Below, piece by piece: positions 34,136-44,449 of a DNA stretch of 64,000 nt. The notes under the pieces were generated by a model. That model was not told the DNA's origin. It ran no database searches and was given only the letters and a program-made list of their open reading frames with translations. Numbering within the stretch: position 1 is the first letter of the stretch; every line of letters begins with the position of its first letter. The DNA comes from Microbacterium sp. Root553 (lineage in GTDB: Bacteria > Actinomycetota > Actinomycetes > Actinomycetales > Microbacteriaceae). The stretch is from positions 2,105,675 to 2,169,674 of the forward strand of contig NZ_LMFY01000001.1 in NCBI RefSeq assembly GCF_001426995.1. Direction: 5' to 3'. A program made the translations under genes and the position numbers.

Positions 34136-36235
34136 TCACTCCCGGGCGAGCCCCACCGTGTCGAGGATCCAGGCCAGCTCGAACGCGCGCTCCCGCCACG
34201 AGTTGTAGCGCCCGCTGACGCCGCCGTGCCCGGCGACCATCTCGCACTTGAGCAGCGCGTCCGCGGCACCGGCGACGCGCAGCGCGGCGATCCACTTCGC
34301 CGGCTCCACGTAGAGCACGCGCGTGTCGTTGAGTGAGGTCACCGCGAGGATGCGGGGGTAGGCGACGCCGTCACGGACGTTCTCGTAGGGCGAGTACGAC
34401 TTCATGTACTCGTACACGTCGGCCCCGTGCAGCGGGTCTCCCCACTCGTCCCATTCGATGACGGTCAGGGGGAGCGACGGATCGAGGATCGTGGTGAGGG
34501 CGTCCACGAAGGGAACAGCCGCCAGCACTCCGGCGAAGAGCTCGGGAGCGAGGTTGGTGATCGCCCCCATCAGCAGTCCACCCGCGCTGCCGCCCTCGGC
34601 GACCAGCGTCTCGGCGGAGGTGATCCCCTCGTCGACGAGGTGCCTGGCGCACGCCACGAAATCGGTGAACGTATTGCGCTTGTTCAGCAGTTTGCCGTCC
34701 TCGTACCACTGGCGCCCCATTTCACCCCCGCCGCGGACGTGCGCGACGGCGAAGACGATGCCGCGGTCGAGCTCCGAGAGGCGTGCGACCGAGAAGCCCG
34801 GGTCGATCGAGTGCTCGTACGACCCGTAGCCGTAGAGGTGCACGGGGCGAGGCTCGGCTCCGGGGGTGCCGAACGAGCGCTTCCAGACGAGTGAGATCGG
34901 CACTCTCGTGCCGTCGGATGCCGTCGCCCAGGCGCGCTCCTGGCCGTAGTCGAGCGGGTCGTAGCCGCCCAGCACCGACACCTGCTTGCGCAGCTCGAGC
35001 TCACGGGTGGCGAGGTCGAGCTCGTAGACCGTCCCGGGAGTGACGAACGAGGTGTACCCGAGCCGGAGGAACGGCGAGTGCCACTCGGGGTTGCCGCTGA
35101 CTCCCGCCGAGTACAGTGGCTCGTCGAAGACGACGTCCTCCACGTCATCCGTCGCGTAGTCGAGGAGTCCGACGCGCTCCAGTCCCTCGCTGCGGTACTC
35201 CACGGTCGCGAAGTCGCGGAACGCGTCCATGCCGAGCAGTCGCCGGCCCGGCTCGTGCGCGAGCACCACACGCCGTTCGCCGAGAGGGTCGGCGGCGGTC
35301 ACCGAGACGAGCTCGAAGTCCAGAGCGCCGTCGTTGTGCAGGATGTAGAGCCGGTCCTCGCCGTCGACCACGGCGTGCTCGAGCGAGTATTCGACGCCCT
35401 CGCGACGCGGCCACACGATCTGCGGCGCCGCGGTCAGGTCACCGGACAGGTCGACGAGGTACTCCTCGCTCGTGATGCTGGAGCCGACGGCGATCACGAG
35501 GTACTTCCGGCTGCGCGTGATGCCCGCGCCGAGCCAGTACTTCTCGTCGGGCTCGTGGAAGAGCTTCACGTCATCCGTCACGGGGGTGCCGAGGCGGTGC
35601 AGCCAGAGGGTGTCGGGACGCCAGGCGTCGTCGCGCGTCGTGTAGAGGATGCCGGTGCCGTCGGGGGTGAAGAACGCGCCGCCGGTGTCGGGGATCTCGT
35701 CGGCGAGGGTCTCGCCGGTCACGAGGTCTCGAACGTGCACCGTGTACAGCTCGTCACCCTCGAAGTCGGTGGCCCAGAGCATCTTCGTGGCATCGTCCGA
35801 GGTGTCGAAGGCGCCGAGCGAGAAGAACTCGTGTCCCTCTGCCTCGACGTTGCCGTCGAGCAGCACCGTCTCTCCCGGGACCGGGACGCCGGGTTCGAGG
35901 ACAGGAGGAGTCCAGTCTCCCTCGGCCGCGGCGGTGCGGCAGTGGATGCCGTACTGGGCGCCCTCCTCGGTGCGGCTGTAGTACCACCAGTCGCCGCGGC
36001 GGGTGGGGACCGAGAGGTCCGTCTCCTGAACGCGTCCCTTGATCTCCTGGAACAGCGTCTCCCGCAGCGGAGCCAGGTGATCGAGTTCGGCGTCGGTGTA
36101 CGCGTTCTCGGCCTCGAGGTGCGCGATCACCTCGGGGGAGTCCTTCGCGCGAAGCCACTCGTACGGATCGTCGAACGTGTCGCCGTGGTGAGTGCGGAGG
36201 GTCGAGCGGCGGTCTGCGATCGGAGCATCAGTCAC
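34136..36235 (-). CDS. S9A-family oligopeptidase (protease II-like)
   Basis: A 699-residue cytosolic serine peptidase. The N-terminal beta-propeller is followed by an alpha/beta-hydrolase domain. The nucleophile is in EGGSAGG near 549, the Asp in SLNDTRV near 636 and the His in AGHGG near 670. HVRGGGEMGRQWY is the prolyl-oligopeptidase family block. It should cleave short peptides after basic residues or proline. The GTG at 36235 is preferred to an ATG 12 codons upstream because a TAGCGT box ends 7 nt before it and the family start (VTDAP...RRS) fits. Confidence 0.92.
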   Translation of the reverse strand: MTDAPIADRRSTLRTHHGDTFDDPYEWLRAKDSPEVIAHLEAENAYTDAELDHLAPLRETLFQEIKGRVQETDLSVPTRRGDWWYYSRTEEGAQYGIHCRTAAAEGDWTPPVLEPGVPVPGETVLLDGNVEAEGHEFFSLGAFDTSDDATKMLWATDFEGDELYTVHVRDLVTGETLADEIPDTGGAFFTPDGTGILYTTRDDAWRPDTLWLHRLGTPVTDDVKLFHEPDEKYWLGAGITRSRKYLVIAVGSSITSEEYLVDLSGDLTAAPQIVWPRREGVEYSLEHAVVDGEDRLYILHNDGALDFELVSVTAADPLGERRVVLAHEPGRRLLGMDAFRDFATVEYRSEGLERVGLLDYATDDVEDVVFDEPLYSAGVSGNPEWHSPFLRLGYTSFVTPGTVYELDLATRELELRKQVSVLGGYDPLDYGQERAWATASDGTRVPISLVWKRSFGTPGAEPRPVHLYGYGSYEHSIDPGFSVARLSELDRGIVFAVAHVRGGGEMGRQWYEDGKLLNKRNTFTDFVACARHLVDEGITSAETLVAEGGSAGGLLMGAITNLAPELFAGVLAAVPFVDALTTILDPSLPLTVIEWDEWGDPLHGADVYEYMKSYSPYENVRDGVAYPRILAVTSLNDTRVLYVEPAKWIAALRVAGAADALLKCEMVAGHGGVSGRYNSWRERAFELAWILDTVGLARE

Positions 36236-36242
36236 GGGATCC

Positions 36243-36248
36243 ACGCTA
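36243..36248 (-). promoter_or_regulatory. -10 box of the S9 peptidase, leaderless type
   Basis: TAGCGT, then 7 nt, then the GTG at 36235, minus strand. Confidence 0.55.
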
Positions 36249-36391
36249 GCCCAGGTCGAGTTGACCGGCACTCGGGAGGGTGGGAAGATTCAACGGGGCC
36301 GGTTAACGGAAGTCAAACCCACGGTGAACTCTTCGTTCGTCACGTCGATCCCGTCGACATCTCCTTCTTCCTCAACGACCGAAAGCGACCG

Positions 36392-37752
<1,361 letters not shown>

Positions 37753-37756
<4 letters not shown>

Positions 37757-38088
37757 GTGTCGACATCGACTGGAGTGCGTTCCTCCAGGTCTTCCTCGCC
37801 GCGCTGATCGGCGCATGCGCCGTCGTGACCTTCTATTCGCTGGGTCTGCGCCTGCTGGTGCGCAGCGGCCGCGCGCCGGTCGTGAGCCCGGCCGAGTTCA
37901 CGGATGCCATCACCGTGATCACCGAGAAGGAGCTGCGTCGCGCGGCCAAGCAGGCGGCGAAGGCCGCGAAGAAGAGCCCGCTGACCGAGGCGCAGCGTCG
38001 GATCGCACTGCTCGGCGCCTACGGCTGCTTCGCGCTGTGCGCGGTCGCCGTCGTCGCCGGCATCCTCATCATCGTCGTCGGGCACTGA
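37753..38088 (+). CDS. Small membrane protein coupled to the phosphate transporter
   Basis: A 111-residue protein. Hydrophobic segments lie near 10-31 and 88-109, with a basic Ala/Lys-rich region between them (RRAAKQAAKAAKKS). The GTG overlaps the Pit stop (GTGA), and GAGGAGG lies 4 nt upstream, so translation is coupled. I do not recognise a domain. It could be an accessory or regulatory subunit of the transporter, by position only. Confidence 0.75.
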
Positions 38089-38163
38089 TCGTCGACGGCC
38101 CCCGAGTCATCGTCCCGCGCTGAGCACCCGCTGAGCACCCGCTGAGGTGCCGCTCCTGCGTCC

Positions 38164-38730
38164 TCAGCGCAGCAGCCCCGCCACGAGTCGGTCGATGATC
38201 TCGTCGGTCGAGGTGTCGGGGTCGATGGGCGTGGTCAGCCGGTCGAGCAGGAGACCGTCGATGGCGTAGTGGAACAGCGCGATCTCATGCCGTCCGCCGG
38301 GCAGAGAGGCGGAGGCGTTGAAGGCGACGTCGGCCTCGAACCCCGCCCGCTGCCAGGCACCGAGCAGCGCGGCGACCTCGGGGCGTCGGCTGCTCTCGAG
38401 CCTCAACTCGAACAGTGCCACCGTCACGTCGCGGTCATCGCTGAGTCGTCTGACGATGTCACGCAGGTAGTCGGCGAACAGCTCGGCGCTCGGGGTCGCC
38501 GACGCCCGACGCGCCAGGTCGTCTTCGCTCGGCGCCAGACGCTCCCCGATCCGATCGACCAGTCCCTCGATGAGGGCATCACGACTGCGGAAGTAGTTCG
38601 ACGTCGTGCCGACCGGGAGTCCTGCGACCACGTCGACCCCGCGATGGGTGAGTCCGCGCGAGCCCTCCGTCGCGAGGATCGTCAATCCCGCGTCCGCGAT
38701 GAGCCGCCTGCGTGCCTCGTTCTTCGCCAT
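38164..38730 (-). CDS. TetR-family transcriptional regulator
   Basis: A 188-residue repressor-type protein. The HTH is near 10-55 (GLTILATEGSRGLTHRGVDVVAGLPVGTTSNYFRSRDALI). The C-terminal ligand-binding half is family-typical but does not reveal the ligand. A TAGGGT box lies 6 nt before the ATG, and a GTGATCAC palindrome sits just upstream. Autoregulation and control of the divergent phosphoesterase gene are both possible. Confidence 0.88.
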   Translation of the reverse strand: MAKNEARRRLIADAGLTILATEGSRGLTHRGVDVVAGLPVGTTSNYFRSRDALIEGLVDRIGERLAPSEDDLARRASATPSAELFADYLRDIVRRLSDDRDVTVALFELRLESSRRPEVAALLGAWQRAGFEADVAFNASASLPGGRHEIALFHYAIDGLLLDRLTTPIDPDTSTDEIIDRLVAGLLR

Positions 38731-38736
38731 CCGAGA

Positions 38737-38742
38737 ACCCTA
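38737..38742 (-). promoter_or_regulatory. -10 box of the TetR gene, leaderless type
   Basis: TAGGGT, then TCTCGG, then the ATG at 38730, minus strand. Confidence 0.6.
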
Positions 38743-38756
38743 TCGTGATCACTACA
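38741..38756. promoter_or_regulatory. Possible TetR operator
   Basis: A 16-bp imperfect palindrome centred on GTGATCAC (12 of 16 positions symmetric). It overlaps the upstream edge of the TetR -10 box, where a bound repressor would block it. Confidence 0.4.
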
Positions 38757-38798
38757 CCTGACGTGGTGCCGAGCCGGGGCCGGTGTCGGAGCGCGGCC

Positions 38799-38804
38799 TA
38801 GGCT
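38799..38804 (+). promoter_or_regulatory. -10 box of the phosphoesterase gene, leaderless type
   Basis: TAGGCT, then GGGAGC, then the ATG at 38811. Confidence 0.65.
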
Positions 38805-38810
38805 GGGAGC

Positions 38811-39725
38811 ATGTCAGCGCATTCCGAGAGCGAGCACGTCTTCGGTCGCCACCAGCCCGCGTCCCACGTGATCATCCACGTGAGCGATCCGCACTTCCTC
38901 GCCGAGGGTGCGCGACTGGGCGGGCGGTACGACGTCGAGTCGAACTTCGCCCGGACGCTCGAGGCCGTCCGCGCCGTGCATCCGCACCCCACGGCGATCG
39001 TCGTCACCGGCGATCTCGCCGATCTCGGCGAGCCGGATGCCTATCGTCGGCTCCGTGCGGCGGTCGAGCCGGTGGCCGAGGAGCTGGGCACCACCGTGGT
39101 GTGGGTGGCCGGAAACCACGATGAGCGCCCGGCGCTGCGCGAGGGACTGCTGGATCTGGAGCCGACCTCGGATCCGGTGACGGGCGTCTGGGATCTCGAC
39201 GGACTGCGGCTCATCGCCCTCGACACGAGTGTTCCGGGCTGGCATCACGGCGATCTCGACGAGGGCCAGCTGTCGTGGCTGCGGGAGATACTGCGTGAGC
39301 CGGCCCCGCACGGCACACTGCTCGCGATGCATCACCCGCCGCTGCCGAGTCACCTGCCGCTGTTCGACATCCTCGAGCTTCGTCATCAGGACGAGCTGGC
39401 CGAGGCGATCCGGGGGAGCGACGTGCGCGGGATCCTCGCCGGGCACCTGCACTATTCCGCACACGGGACGTTCGCGGGTGTGCCCGTCAGCGTCTCGTCG
39501 GCCACCTGCTACACCATGAACGTCGCGCGTCCCGCGGCCGACGTCAACGGCATGGATGCGGCGCAGGCGTTCCAGATCGTGCATGTGCGCGCCGACACGA
39601 TCACGCACACCGTGGTGCCGGTCGTCGACGCGCCGACCGGAGACGTGTTCTCGCAGGCCTGGGTCGAGCGCATGGCCGCGCTCAGCCCCGAGGAGCGGCT
39701 CGAGGTCTTCTCGCGGAAACGCTGA
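38811..39725 (+). CDS. Calcineurin-like metallophosphoesterase (CpdA-like)
   Basis: A 304-residue phosphoesterase. The five metal motifs are in order: HVSDPHF near 24-30, GDLADLG near 65-71, GNHDE near 102-106, a lone His in LLAMHHPP near 175, and GHLHYS near 210. The best comparison is the 3',5'-cyclic-nucleotide phosphodiesterase CpdA, which hydrolyses cAMP, but other phosphomonoesters or diesters are possible. It is divergent from the TetR gene, 80 bp apart. Confidence 0.85.
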   Translation: MSAHSESEHVFGRHQPASHVIIHVSDPHFLAEGARLGGRYDVESNFARTLEAVRAVHPHPTAIVVTGDLADLGEPDAYRRLRAAVEPVAEELGTTVVWVAGNHDERPALREGLLDLEPTSDPVTGVWDLDGLRLIALDTSVPGWHHGDLDEGQLSWLREILREPAPHGTLLAMHHPPLPSHLPLFDILELRHQDELAEAIRGSDVRGILAGHLHYSAHGTFAGVPVSVSSATCYTMNVARPAADVNGMDAAQAFQIVHVRADTITHTVVPVVDAPTGDVFSQAWVERMAALSPEERLEVFSRKR

Positions 39726-39763
39726 TCGGGACACGTATCCCGGTGTGCGCATGTGCTCGGGCG

Positions 39764-39769
39764 TAGACT
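39764..39769 (+). promoter_or_regulatory. -10 box of aspA
   Basis: TAGACT, about 50 nt before the aspA ATG. The leader is short, with AAGGA 6 nt before the start. Confidence 0.5.
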
Positions 39770-39818
39770 TGGGGCATCCCCCGCACTTCACACTCGCCAC
39801 TACCCACAAGGATGTGAC

Positions 39819-41279
39819 ATGGCTTCTGCCGCGCCTACCCGTACCCGCACCGAGACCGATTCGCTCGGGAGCATGGAGATTCCCGCCGACGCGTACTGGG
39901 GGATCCACACCGCTCGCGCCGATGCGAACTTCCCGATCACCAAGCGTCCGATCTCGGTCTACCCCGATCTGGTGGTCGCTCTCGCGATGGTCAAGCAGGC
40001 GAGCGCCCGTGCGAACCGACAGATCGGCGTCCTCGATGCCGAGCGTGCCGATCTGATCGATCGTGCGGCACAGCGGGTCATCGACGGCGAGTTCCACGAC
40101 CAGTTCACGGTGGGCGTCATCCAGGGTGGCGCCGGCACCTCGACGAACATGAACGCGAACGAGGTCATCACCAACATCGCGCTCGAGCTCGCGGGTCGCG
40201 AGAAGGGCGACTACGCGTTCCTGTCGCCCATCGATCACACCAACCGCAGCCAGTCCACCAACGACGTCTACCCCACCGCGGTGAAGATCGGCCTCTCGCT
40301 CACGCTGCGCTCGCTGCTCGAGGAACTCGATCTCCTGCGGATCTCCTTCCTCAACAAGTCCCGCGAGTTCCACGACGTGTTGAAGGTCGGTCGCACGCAG
40401 CTGCAGGATGCCGTGCCGATGACCCTCGGCCAGGAGTTCCACGGCTTCGCCTCGACGCTCGGCTACGACCACACGCGTCTGACCGAGAACGCGTCGCTGA
40501 TGTTCGAGATCAACATGGGCGCGACGGCGATCGGTACGGGAATCACCACACACGCCGACTACGCGCCCGCCGTGCTCAAGCACCTGCGCGAGATCACCAC
40601 TCTCGACCTCGTGACCTCTGCCGACCTCGTCGAGGCCACCAGCGACACCGGCTCGTTCATGTCGTTCTCGTCGACCCTGAAGCGCAACGCGATGAAGCTG
40701 TCGAAGATCTGCAACGATCTGCGTCTGCTGTCGTCGGGGCCGCAGGCCGGATTCGGCGAGATCAACCTCCCGGCGATGCAGGCCGGCTCCAGCATCATGC
40801 CGGGCAAGGTCAACCCGGTGATCCCCGAGGTCGTCAACCAGGTCGCCTTCGCCGTCGCGGGTGCCGACATGACCGTGACGATGGCGGCCGAGGCAGGTCA
40901 GCTGCAGCTGAACGCCTTCGAGCCGGTGATCGCGCACTCGATCTTCCAGTCGATCACCTGGATGCGTCAGGCCATGTGGACGCTTCGGGTGAACTGCGTC
41001 GACGGGATCACCGCGAACCGTGACCGTCTCGGCGCCATGGTCGGCGCATCCGTCGGCGTCATCACCGCACTCACCCCGTTCATCGGCTACGCGGCGGCTG
41101 CCGCCCTCGCGAAGACCGCTCTCCTCACGAACCGCAACGTCGCGGATCTGGTCGTCGAGGCCGGACTCATGTCTCGCGACGAGGTCATCAAGCAGCTGTC
41201 GCCTGCGCGTCTGTCGGGTCTCGAGGCGATCACCGCCGCGATCCCGATCATCGCCTCCGAGGATCTGATCGAGATCTGA
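39819..41279 (+). CDS. aspA: Aspartate ammonia-lyase
   Basis: A 486-residue enzyme that splits aspartate to fumarate and ammonia. The superfamily signature GSSIMPGKVNP is near 324-334 and carries the catalytic Ser. VGRTQLQDAVPMTLGQEF is the aspartase form of the second block rather than the fumarase form. HTNRSQSTNDVYPT near 140-153 is the first block. Homotetrameric and cytosolic by family. The ATG follows AAGGATGTGAC. Its fumarate product links to the C4-dicarboxylate genes at 56-59 kb only loosely, since they are 15 kb apart. Confidence 0.93.
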   Translation: MASAAPTRTRTETDSLGSMEIPADAYWGIHTARADANFPITKRPISVYPDLVVALAMVKQASARANRQIGVLDAERADLIDRAAQRVIDGEFHDQFTVGVIQGGAGTSTNMNANEVITNIALELAGREKGDYAFLSPIDHTNRSQSTNDVYPTAVKIGLSLTLRSLLEELDLLRISFLNKSREFHDVLKVGRTQLQDAVPMTLGQEFHGFASTLGYDHTRLTENASLMFEINMGATAIGTGITTHADYAPAVLKHLREITTLDLVTSADLVEATSDTGSFMSFSSTLKRNAMKLSKICNDLRLLSSGPQAGFGEINLPAMQAGSSIMPGKVNPVIPEVVNQVAFAVAGADMTVTMAAEAGQLQLNAFEPVIAHSIFQSITWMRQAMWTLRVNCVDGITANRDRLGAMVGASVGVITALTPFIGYAAAAALAKTALLTNRNVADLVVEAGLMSRDEVIKQLSPARLSGLEAITAAIPIIASEDLIEI

Positions 41280-41292
41280 GCGGACTCCGCAC

Positions 41293-41332
41293 ACGACGAA
41301 GGGCCCGGCGGAGTCGCCGGGCCCTTCGTCGT
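41293..41332. terminator. Strong bidirectional terminator between aspA and the FAH gene
   Basis: A perfect 18-bp stem with a 4-nt loop (GAGT) lies between convergent genes. Confidence 0.8.
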
Positions 41333-41355
41333 CCGCGATGATGCGGGGTCTGCGG

Positions 41356-42225
41356 TCAGTCCTGCACGCGGCAGTGGGTCGTGAGTTCGCCGATGCCGTC
41401 GATGCCGACGGTGACGGTGGAACGGTCGCGGAGGAAGATCTGCGGATCGCGGGAGTAGCCCGCACCGCCGGGGCTGCCGGTGGAGATGAGGGTTCCCGGC
41501 AGCAGGGTCAGCGACTGCGAGAGGTGCGCGATGAGCTTCGCGACGGACCGCACCATCTGGTCGGTGCTGGCGTCCTGCACGGTCTGCCCGTCGACGACGG
41601 CCCAGATGTGGAGGTCCTGAGGATCCGCGATCTCATCGGCCGTGACGGCGAAGGGGCCGGTCGGGGTGAAGCCGTCGAACGACTTGCAGCGCGACCACTG
41701 CGCCTCGGAGAACTGCACGTTGCGCGCCGTGATGTCGTTGACGACGGTGTAGCCCCATACGTGCGACAGGGCCTCGGCCTCTGCGACGTCCTTCGCCGGG
41801 GTGCCGATGAGCACCCCGAGCTCGGCCTCGTAGTCGACGGCCTCGCTCAGCGCGCGCGGCCAGGAGGTGGTCTGCTCATGGCCGGTGAGCGAGTTCGGCC
41901 ACAGCGTGAACACCGTCGGCGCCGCGTCGGTCTTCAGACCGAGTTCGCTGGAGTGCGCGGCGTAGTTGAGTCCCACGGCGAGCACCGCCGGGGGAGCGAT
42001 GACGGCGGATGCGTAGTCCCAGCCGTCGAGCGGATGCCGGGGCGCCTCGCCGTCGGCGACCGCCGAGCGCAGCGCGGCGAGAACCGGCTCACCGCCCTCG
42101 ATCAGCTGCTGCAGAGTCGCAGGAGGGTCGGTGAGGAGATCGGAGACGAGGATGGCGTCGGCCCCCTCCACCACTGCGAGATGCACAGTCGAGGAGTCGG
42201 CACGGCGCAGATGAGCGAACCGCAT
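41356..42225 (-). CDS. Fumarylacetoacetate hydrolase-family protein
   Basis: A 289-residue enzyme. The metal site is seen in DYEAELGVLIG near 131-141 with VGLNYAAHSSELG near 84-96, and GYTVVNDITARNVQ near 158-171. The C-terminal TGSPGGAGYSRDP matches the family. Members hydrolyse or decarboxylate diketo acids in aromatic catabolism or act as oxaloacetate decarboxylases. No pathway genes adjoin, so the substrate is open. A TAGCGT box lies 6 nt before the ATG; the spacer AGGAGT could double as a Shine-Dalgarno. Confidence 0.85.
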   Translation of the reverse strand: MRFAHLRRADSSTVHLAVVEGADAILVSDLLTDPPATLQQLIEGGEPVLAALRSAVADGEAPRHPLDGWDYASAVIAPPAVLAVGLNYAAHSSELGLKTDAAPTVFTLWPNSLTGHEQTTSWPRALSEAVDYEAELGVLIGTPAKDVAEAEALSHVWGYTVVNDITARNVQFSEAQWSRCKSFDGFTPTGPFAVTADEIADPQDLHIWAVVDGQTVQDASTDQMVRSVAKLIAHLSQSLTLLPGTLISTGSPGGAGYSRDPQIFLRDRSTVTVGIDGIGELTTHCRVQD

Positions 42226-42231
42226 ACTCCT

Positions 42232-42237
42232 ACGCTA
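42232..42237 (-). promoter_or_regulatory. -10 box of the FAH gene, leaderless type
   Basis: TAGCGT, then AGGAGT, then the ATG at 42225, minus strand. Confidence 0.6.
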
Positions 42238-42301
42238 TCCGGTGCCGCCCCGGATCGGCTGGAGGAAGTCGCCAGACCCGGGCGGAGGAGCTTGTTCGCC
42301 A

Positions 42302-42307
42302 TATGCT
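42302..42307 (+). promoter_or_regulatory. -10 box of the PrsW-like gene, leaderless type
   Basis: TATGCT, then TTCGCT, then the ATG at 42314. Confidence 0.6.
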
Positions 42308-42313
42308 TTCGCT

Positions 42314-43630
42314 ATGAGTTCCGGAGGACCGTCCCAGCCATCGCCCTACTCGCCGCCGCCCGCACAGCCGCAGCAACAGGGACAGCAGCCGCAGCACGGG
42401 CAGCCGCCGCAGTACTCGGCCCAGCAGTACGCGCAGTCGAACTACATGCCGCCGCAGTTCGCGCAGCAGCCCGTGTACGCGTCGGTGCTCGCGCAGCCGA
42501 CCCCGTACTCGCCGCCGGCTCCTGCCGCGCCGTCGCCGGCACAGGGACTTCCCCCTCTTCCGCCCGGGCGACGGGGCGGCCGGATCGCTCTCTACTCGCT
42601 CTTCGGCTTCCTCGGTCTGCTGATGCTCGCTCTCGTGGCGTATTTCGGCCTGTTCCTCGGAGCGGCGGCGTCGGTCATCGGCCTGGTGCTCGCTCTCGTG
42701 CCGCTGGCCATCGTCTTCTTCGTCGTGCGCATGATCGACCGGTGGGAACCGGAGCCCAAGTCGCTGGTGTTCTTCGCGATCGCGTGGGGAGCCATCGCCG
42801 CGGTGGGCCTCACCCTGCTGGTCGATCTCGGTCTCACCGCGGTCCTCGGATTCCGCGACGAGGTGGCGGGAGCAGTGGTCCAGGCCCCGATCGTCGAGGA
42901 GTTCTGGAAGGGCATCGGCGTCTTCCTGATCTTCCTGATCGCGCGCCGATCGTTCGACGGTCCGGTCGACGGCGTCGTCTACGGTGCGCTGGTCGGCGCC
43001 GGCTTCGCCTTCACCGAGAACATCCAGTACTTCGCGATCAGCCTCATCGAGGGTGGCGGCGGGCAGCTCACCGTGACCTTCATCCTGCGGGCGATCATGT
43101 CGCCGTTCGCGCACGCGATGTTCACCTCGCTCACGGGCCTGGCTATCGGCCTCGCGGCCCGTCGCCACGCCTCCAGCGGCGCGGCGCTCGGATTCGGCAT
43201 CCTCGGCATGCTCGGCGCCATGCTGCTGCACGGCCTGTGGAACGGATCGTCCTTCGTGAACTTCTTCCTGCTGTACTTCGTGCTGCAGGTTCCGCTGTTC
43301 GTCGGCTTCATCTTCGGCATCATCGCGTTGCGGCGGGAGGAATCGCGCCTCACCAGGGCGCGACTCGGCGACTACGCCTCCGCCGGATGGTTCACCCCCG
43401 AGGAGGTCACGATGCTGGCGACGCCGGCCGGGCGTAAGACCGGGCTGGCCTGGGCATCGCAGCTGCGCGGCGACCGACGTCCCCTCATGCGGCAGTTCAT
43501 CAAGGACGCGACGATGCTCGCCTCCGTGCGCCAGCGGGCGATCACCGGCCGCGACCCGATGGCCCCCGCCGACGAGCAGGCGCTGCTCGCGCGCACCCGT
43601 GCGGCGAGGGCGGCCCTGCTGGCGTACTGA
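42314..43630 (+). CDS. PrsW-family intramembrane metalloprotease
   Basis: A 438-residue protein. The first 85 residues are Pro/Gln/Tyr-rich and disordered. About eight membrane segments follow. The four PrsW motifs are present: EEFWK (EExxK) near 194-198, FAFTE (FxxxE) near 233-237, a His in PFAHAMFT near 262 and HGLWN (HxxxN) near 309-313. PrsW in Bacillus cleaves an anti-sigma factor, but most homologues have no known target. The last 80 residues are cytosolic and basic. It is the second membrane protease of the window after rip. Confidence 0.85.
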   Translation: MSSGGPSQPSPYSPPPAQPQQQGQQPQHGQPPQYSAQQYAQSNYMPPQFAQQPVYASVLAQPTPYSPPAPAAPSPAQGLPPLPPGRRGGRIALYSLFGFLGLLMLALVAYFGLFLGAAASVIGLVLALVPLAIVFFVVRMIDRWEPEPKSLVFFAIAWGAIAAVGLTLLVDLGLTAVLGFRDEVAGAVVQAPIVEEFWKGIGVFLIFLIARRSFDGPVDGVVYGALVGAGFAFTENIQYFAISLIEGGGGQLTVTFILRAIMSPFAHAMFTSLTGLAIGLAARRHASSGAALGFGILGMLGAMLLHGLWNGSSFVNFFLLYFVLQVPLFVGFIFGIIALRREESRLTRARLGDYASAGWFTPEEVTMLATPAGRKTGLAWASQLRGDRRPLMRQFIKDATMLASVRQRAITGRDPMAPADEQALLARTRAARAALLAY

Positions 43631-43685
43631 TCGCCGCGGCGGGGGAGTGATCGCCTCGAGCGGTGTCGGGTCTGCCGTGGCAAAG

Positions 43686-43736
43686 ACTCAGCGCCCGGTG
43701 CTGCGGCGATGCCTGCATGTCTACCGGGCGCTGAGT
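43686..43736. repeat. Perfect 14-bp inverted repeat in an intergenic region
   Basis: The arms ACTCAGCGCCCGGT and ACCGGGCGCTGAGT are separated by 23 bp, between the PrsW gene and the FKBP gene. It could be a terminator or a small interspersed element. The rest of 43631-43899 holds no supported gene. Confidence 0.7.
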
Positions 43737-43899
43737 TGATCTGTAAACAGGGTGCACCCGGTATCGACGGGTGTCAAGACCTTCCGCGCTCGTGAGGGCG
43801 GTCGCGCTGCCGGGGCGAGCGGGCAGGTTCTGACGTGTTCGCTGTGAGCGGGCGCCGTCGCGTTGACCCTGCCCCCGGTGCTCGGGTTGGATGGACATC

Positions 43900-44268
43900 A
43901 TGACTGATCGCACAAAGCCTGAGTTCGACGCCCCCACCGGCCCCGCACCCGCGGAGCTCGTGGTCCGCGACATCATCGAAGGAGACGGGGCCGAGGCGAA
44001 GCCCGGCGACACCGTCACCGTGCACTACGCCGGAGTCGAGTTCGAGTCCGGTGAGGAGTTCGATTCCTCGTGGGGTCGTGGTGAGACCATCCAGTTCCCG
44101 CTGCGCGGCCTGATCCAGGGATGGCAGGACGGAATCCCCGGCATGAAGGAGGGCGGCCGACGTGAGCTCGTCATCCCGCCGCACCTCGCCTACGGTCCCG
44201 TCGGCGGTGGGCACTTCCTCTCCGGCAAGACGCTCATCTTCATCATCGACCTCGTGAAGGTCGGCTGA
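43900..44268 (+). CDS. Single-domain FKBP-type peptidyl-prolyl isomerase
   Basis: A 122-residue cytosolic isomerase. The FKBP core has TVTVHYAGVEFESGEEFDSSW, IQGWQDGIPGMKEGGRREL and LAYGP. It speeds proline isomerisation during folding. The ATG at 43900 is preferred because GGATGG lies about 8 nt upstream; an in-frame ATG at 43891 would add three residues. It is distinct from the FKBP lipoprotein at 888. Confidence 0.92.
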   Translation: MTDRTKPEFDAPTGPAPAELVVRDIIEGDGAEAKPGDTVTVHYAGVEFESGEEFDSSWGRGETIQFPLRGLIQGWQDGIPGMKEGGRRELVIPPHLAYGPVGGGHFLSGKTLIFIIDLVKVG

Positions 44269-44282
44269 CACCGACGAGCGAC

Positions 44283-44316
44283 GAAGGCGCCGCACCCCGT
44301 CGGGGTCGGCGCCTTC
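44283..44316 (+). terminator. Terminator after the FKBP gene
   Basis: The arms GAAGGCGCC and GGCGCCTTC are extended by an inner ACCCC/GGGGT stem and followed by TCTG. Total stem about 15 bp with one bulge. Confidence 0.7.
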
Positions 44317-44355
44317 TGCGAACGCGGACGACATTCGTCGCATACAGCGGAATAT

Positions 44356-44379
44356 ATGCGTACGCATGTAAGTTGTTAC
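44356..44379. promoter_or_regulatory. Palindromes upstream of the YceI gene
   Basis: ATGCGTACGCAT (44356-44367) is a perfect 12-bp palindrome. It is followed directly by GTAAGTTGTTAC, with GTAA/TTAC arms. A TAAGTT -10 candidate (44369-44374) lies inside. This is likely a regulator site. The regulator is not identified. Confidence 0.5.
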
Positions 44380-44449
44380 GCGTGACGCCGTGAACACGGC
44401 CCCTCATCCCTGCCGCCACCCGCGGCCCCCGTCTCCCGAGGAGAAAACC

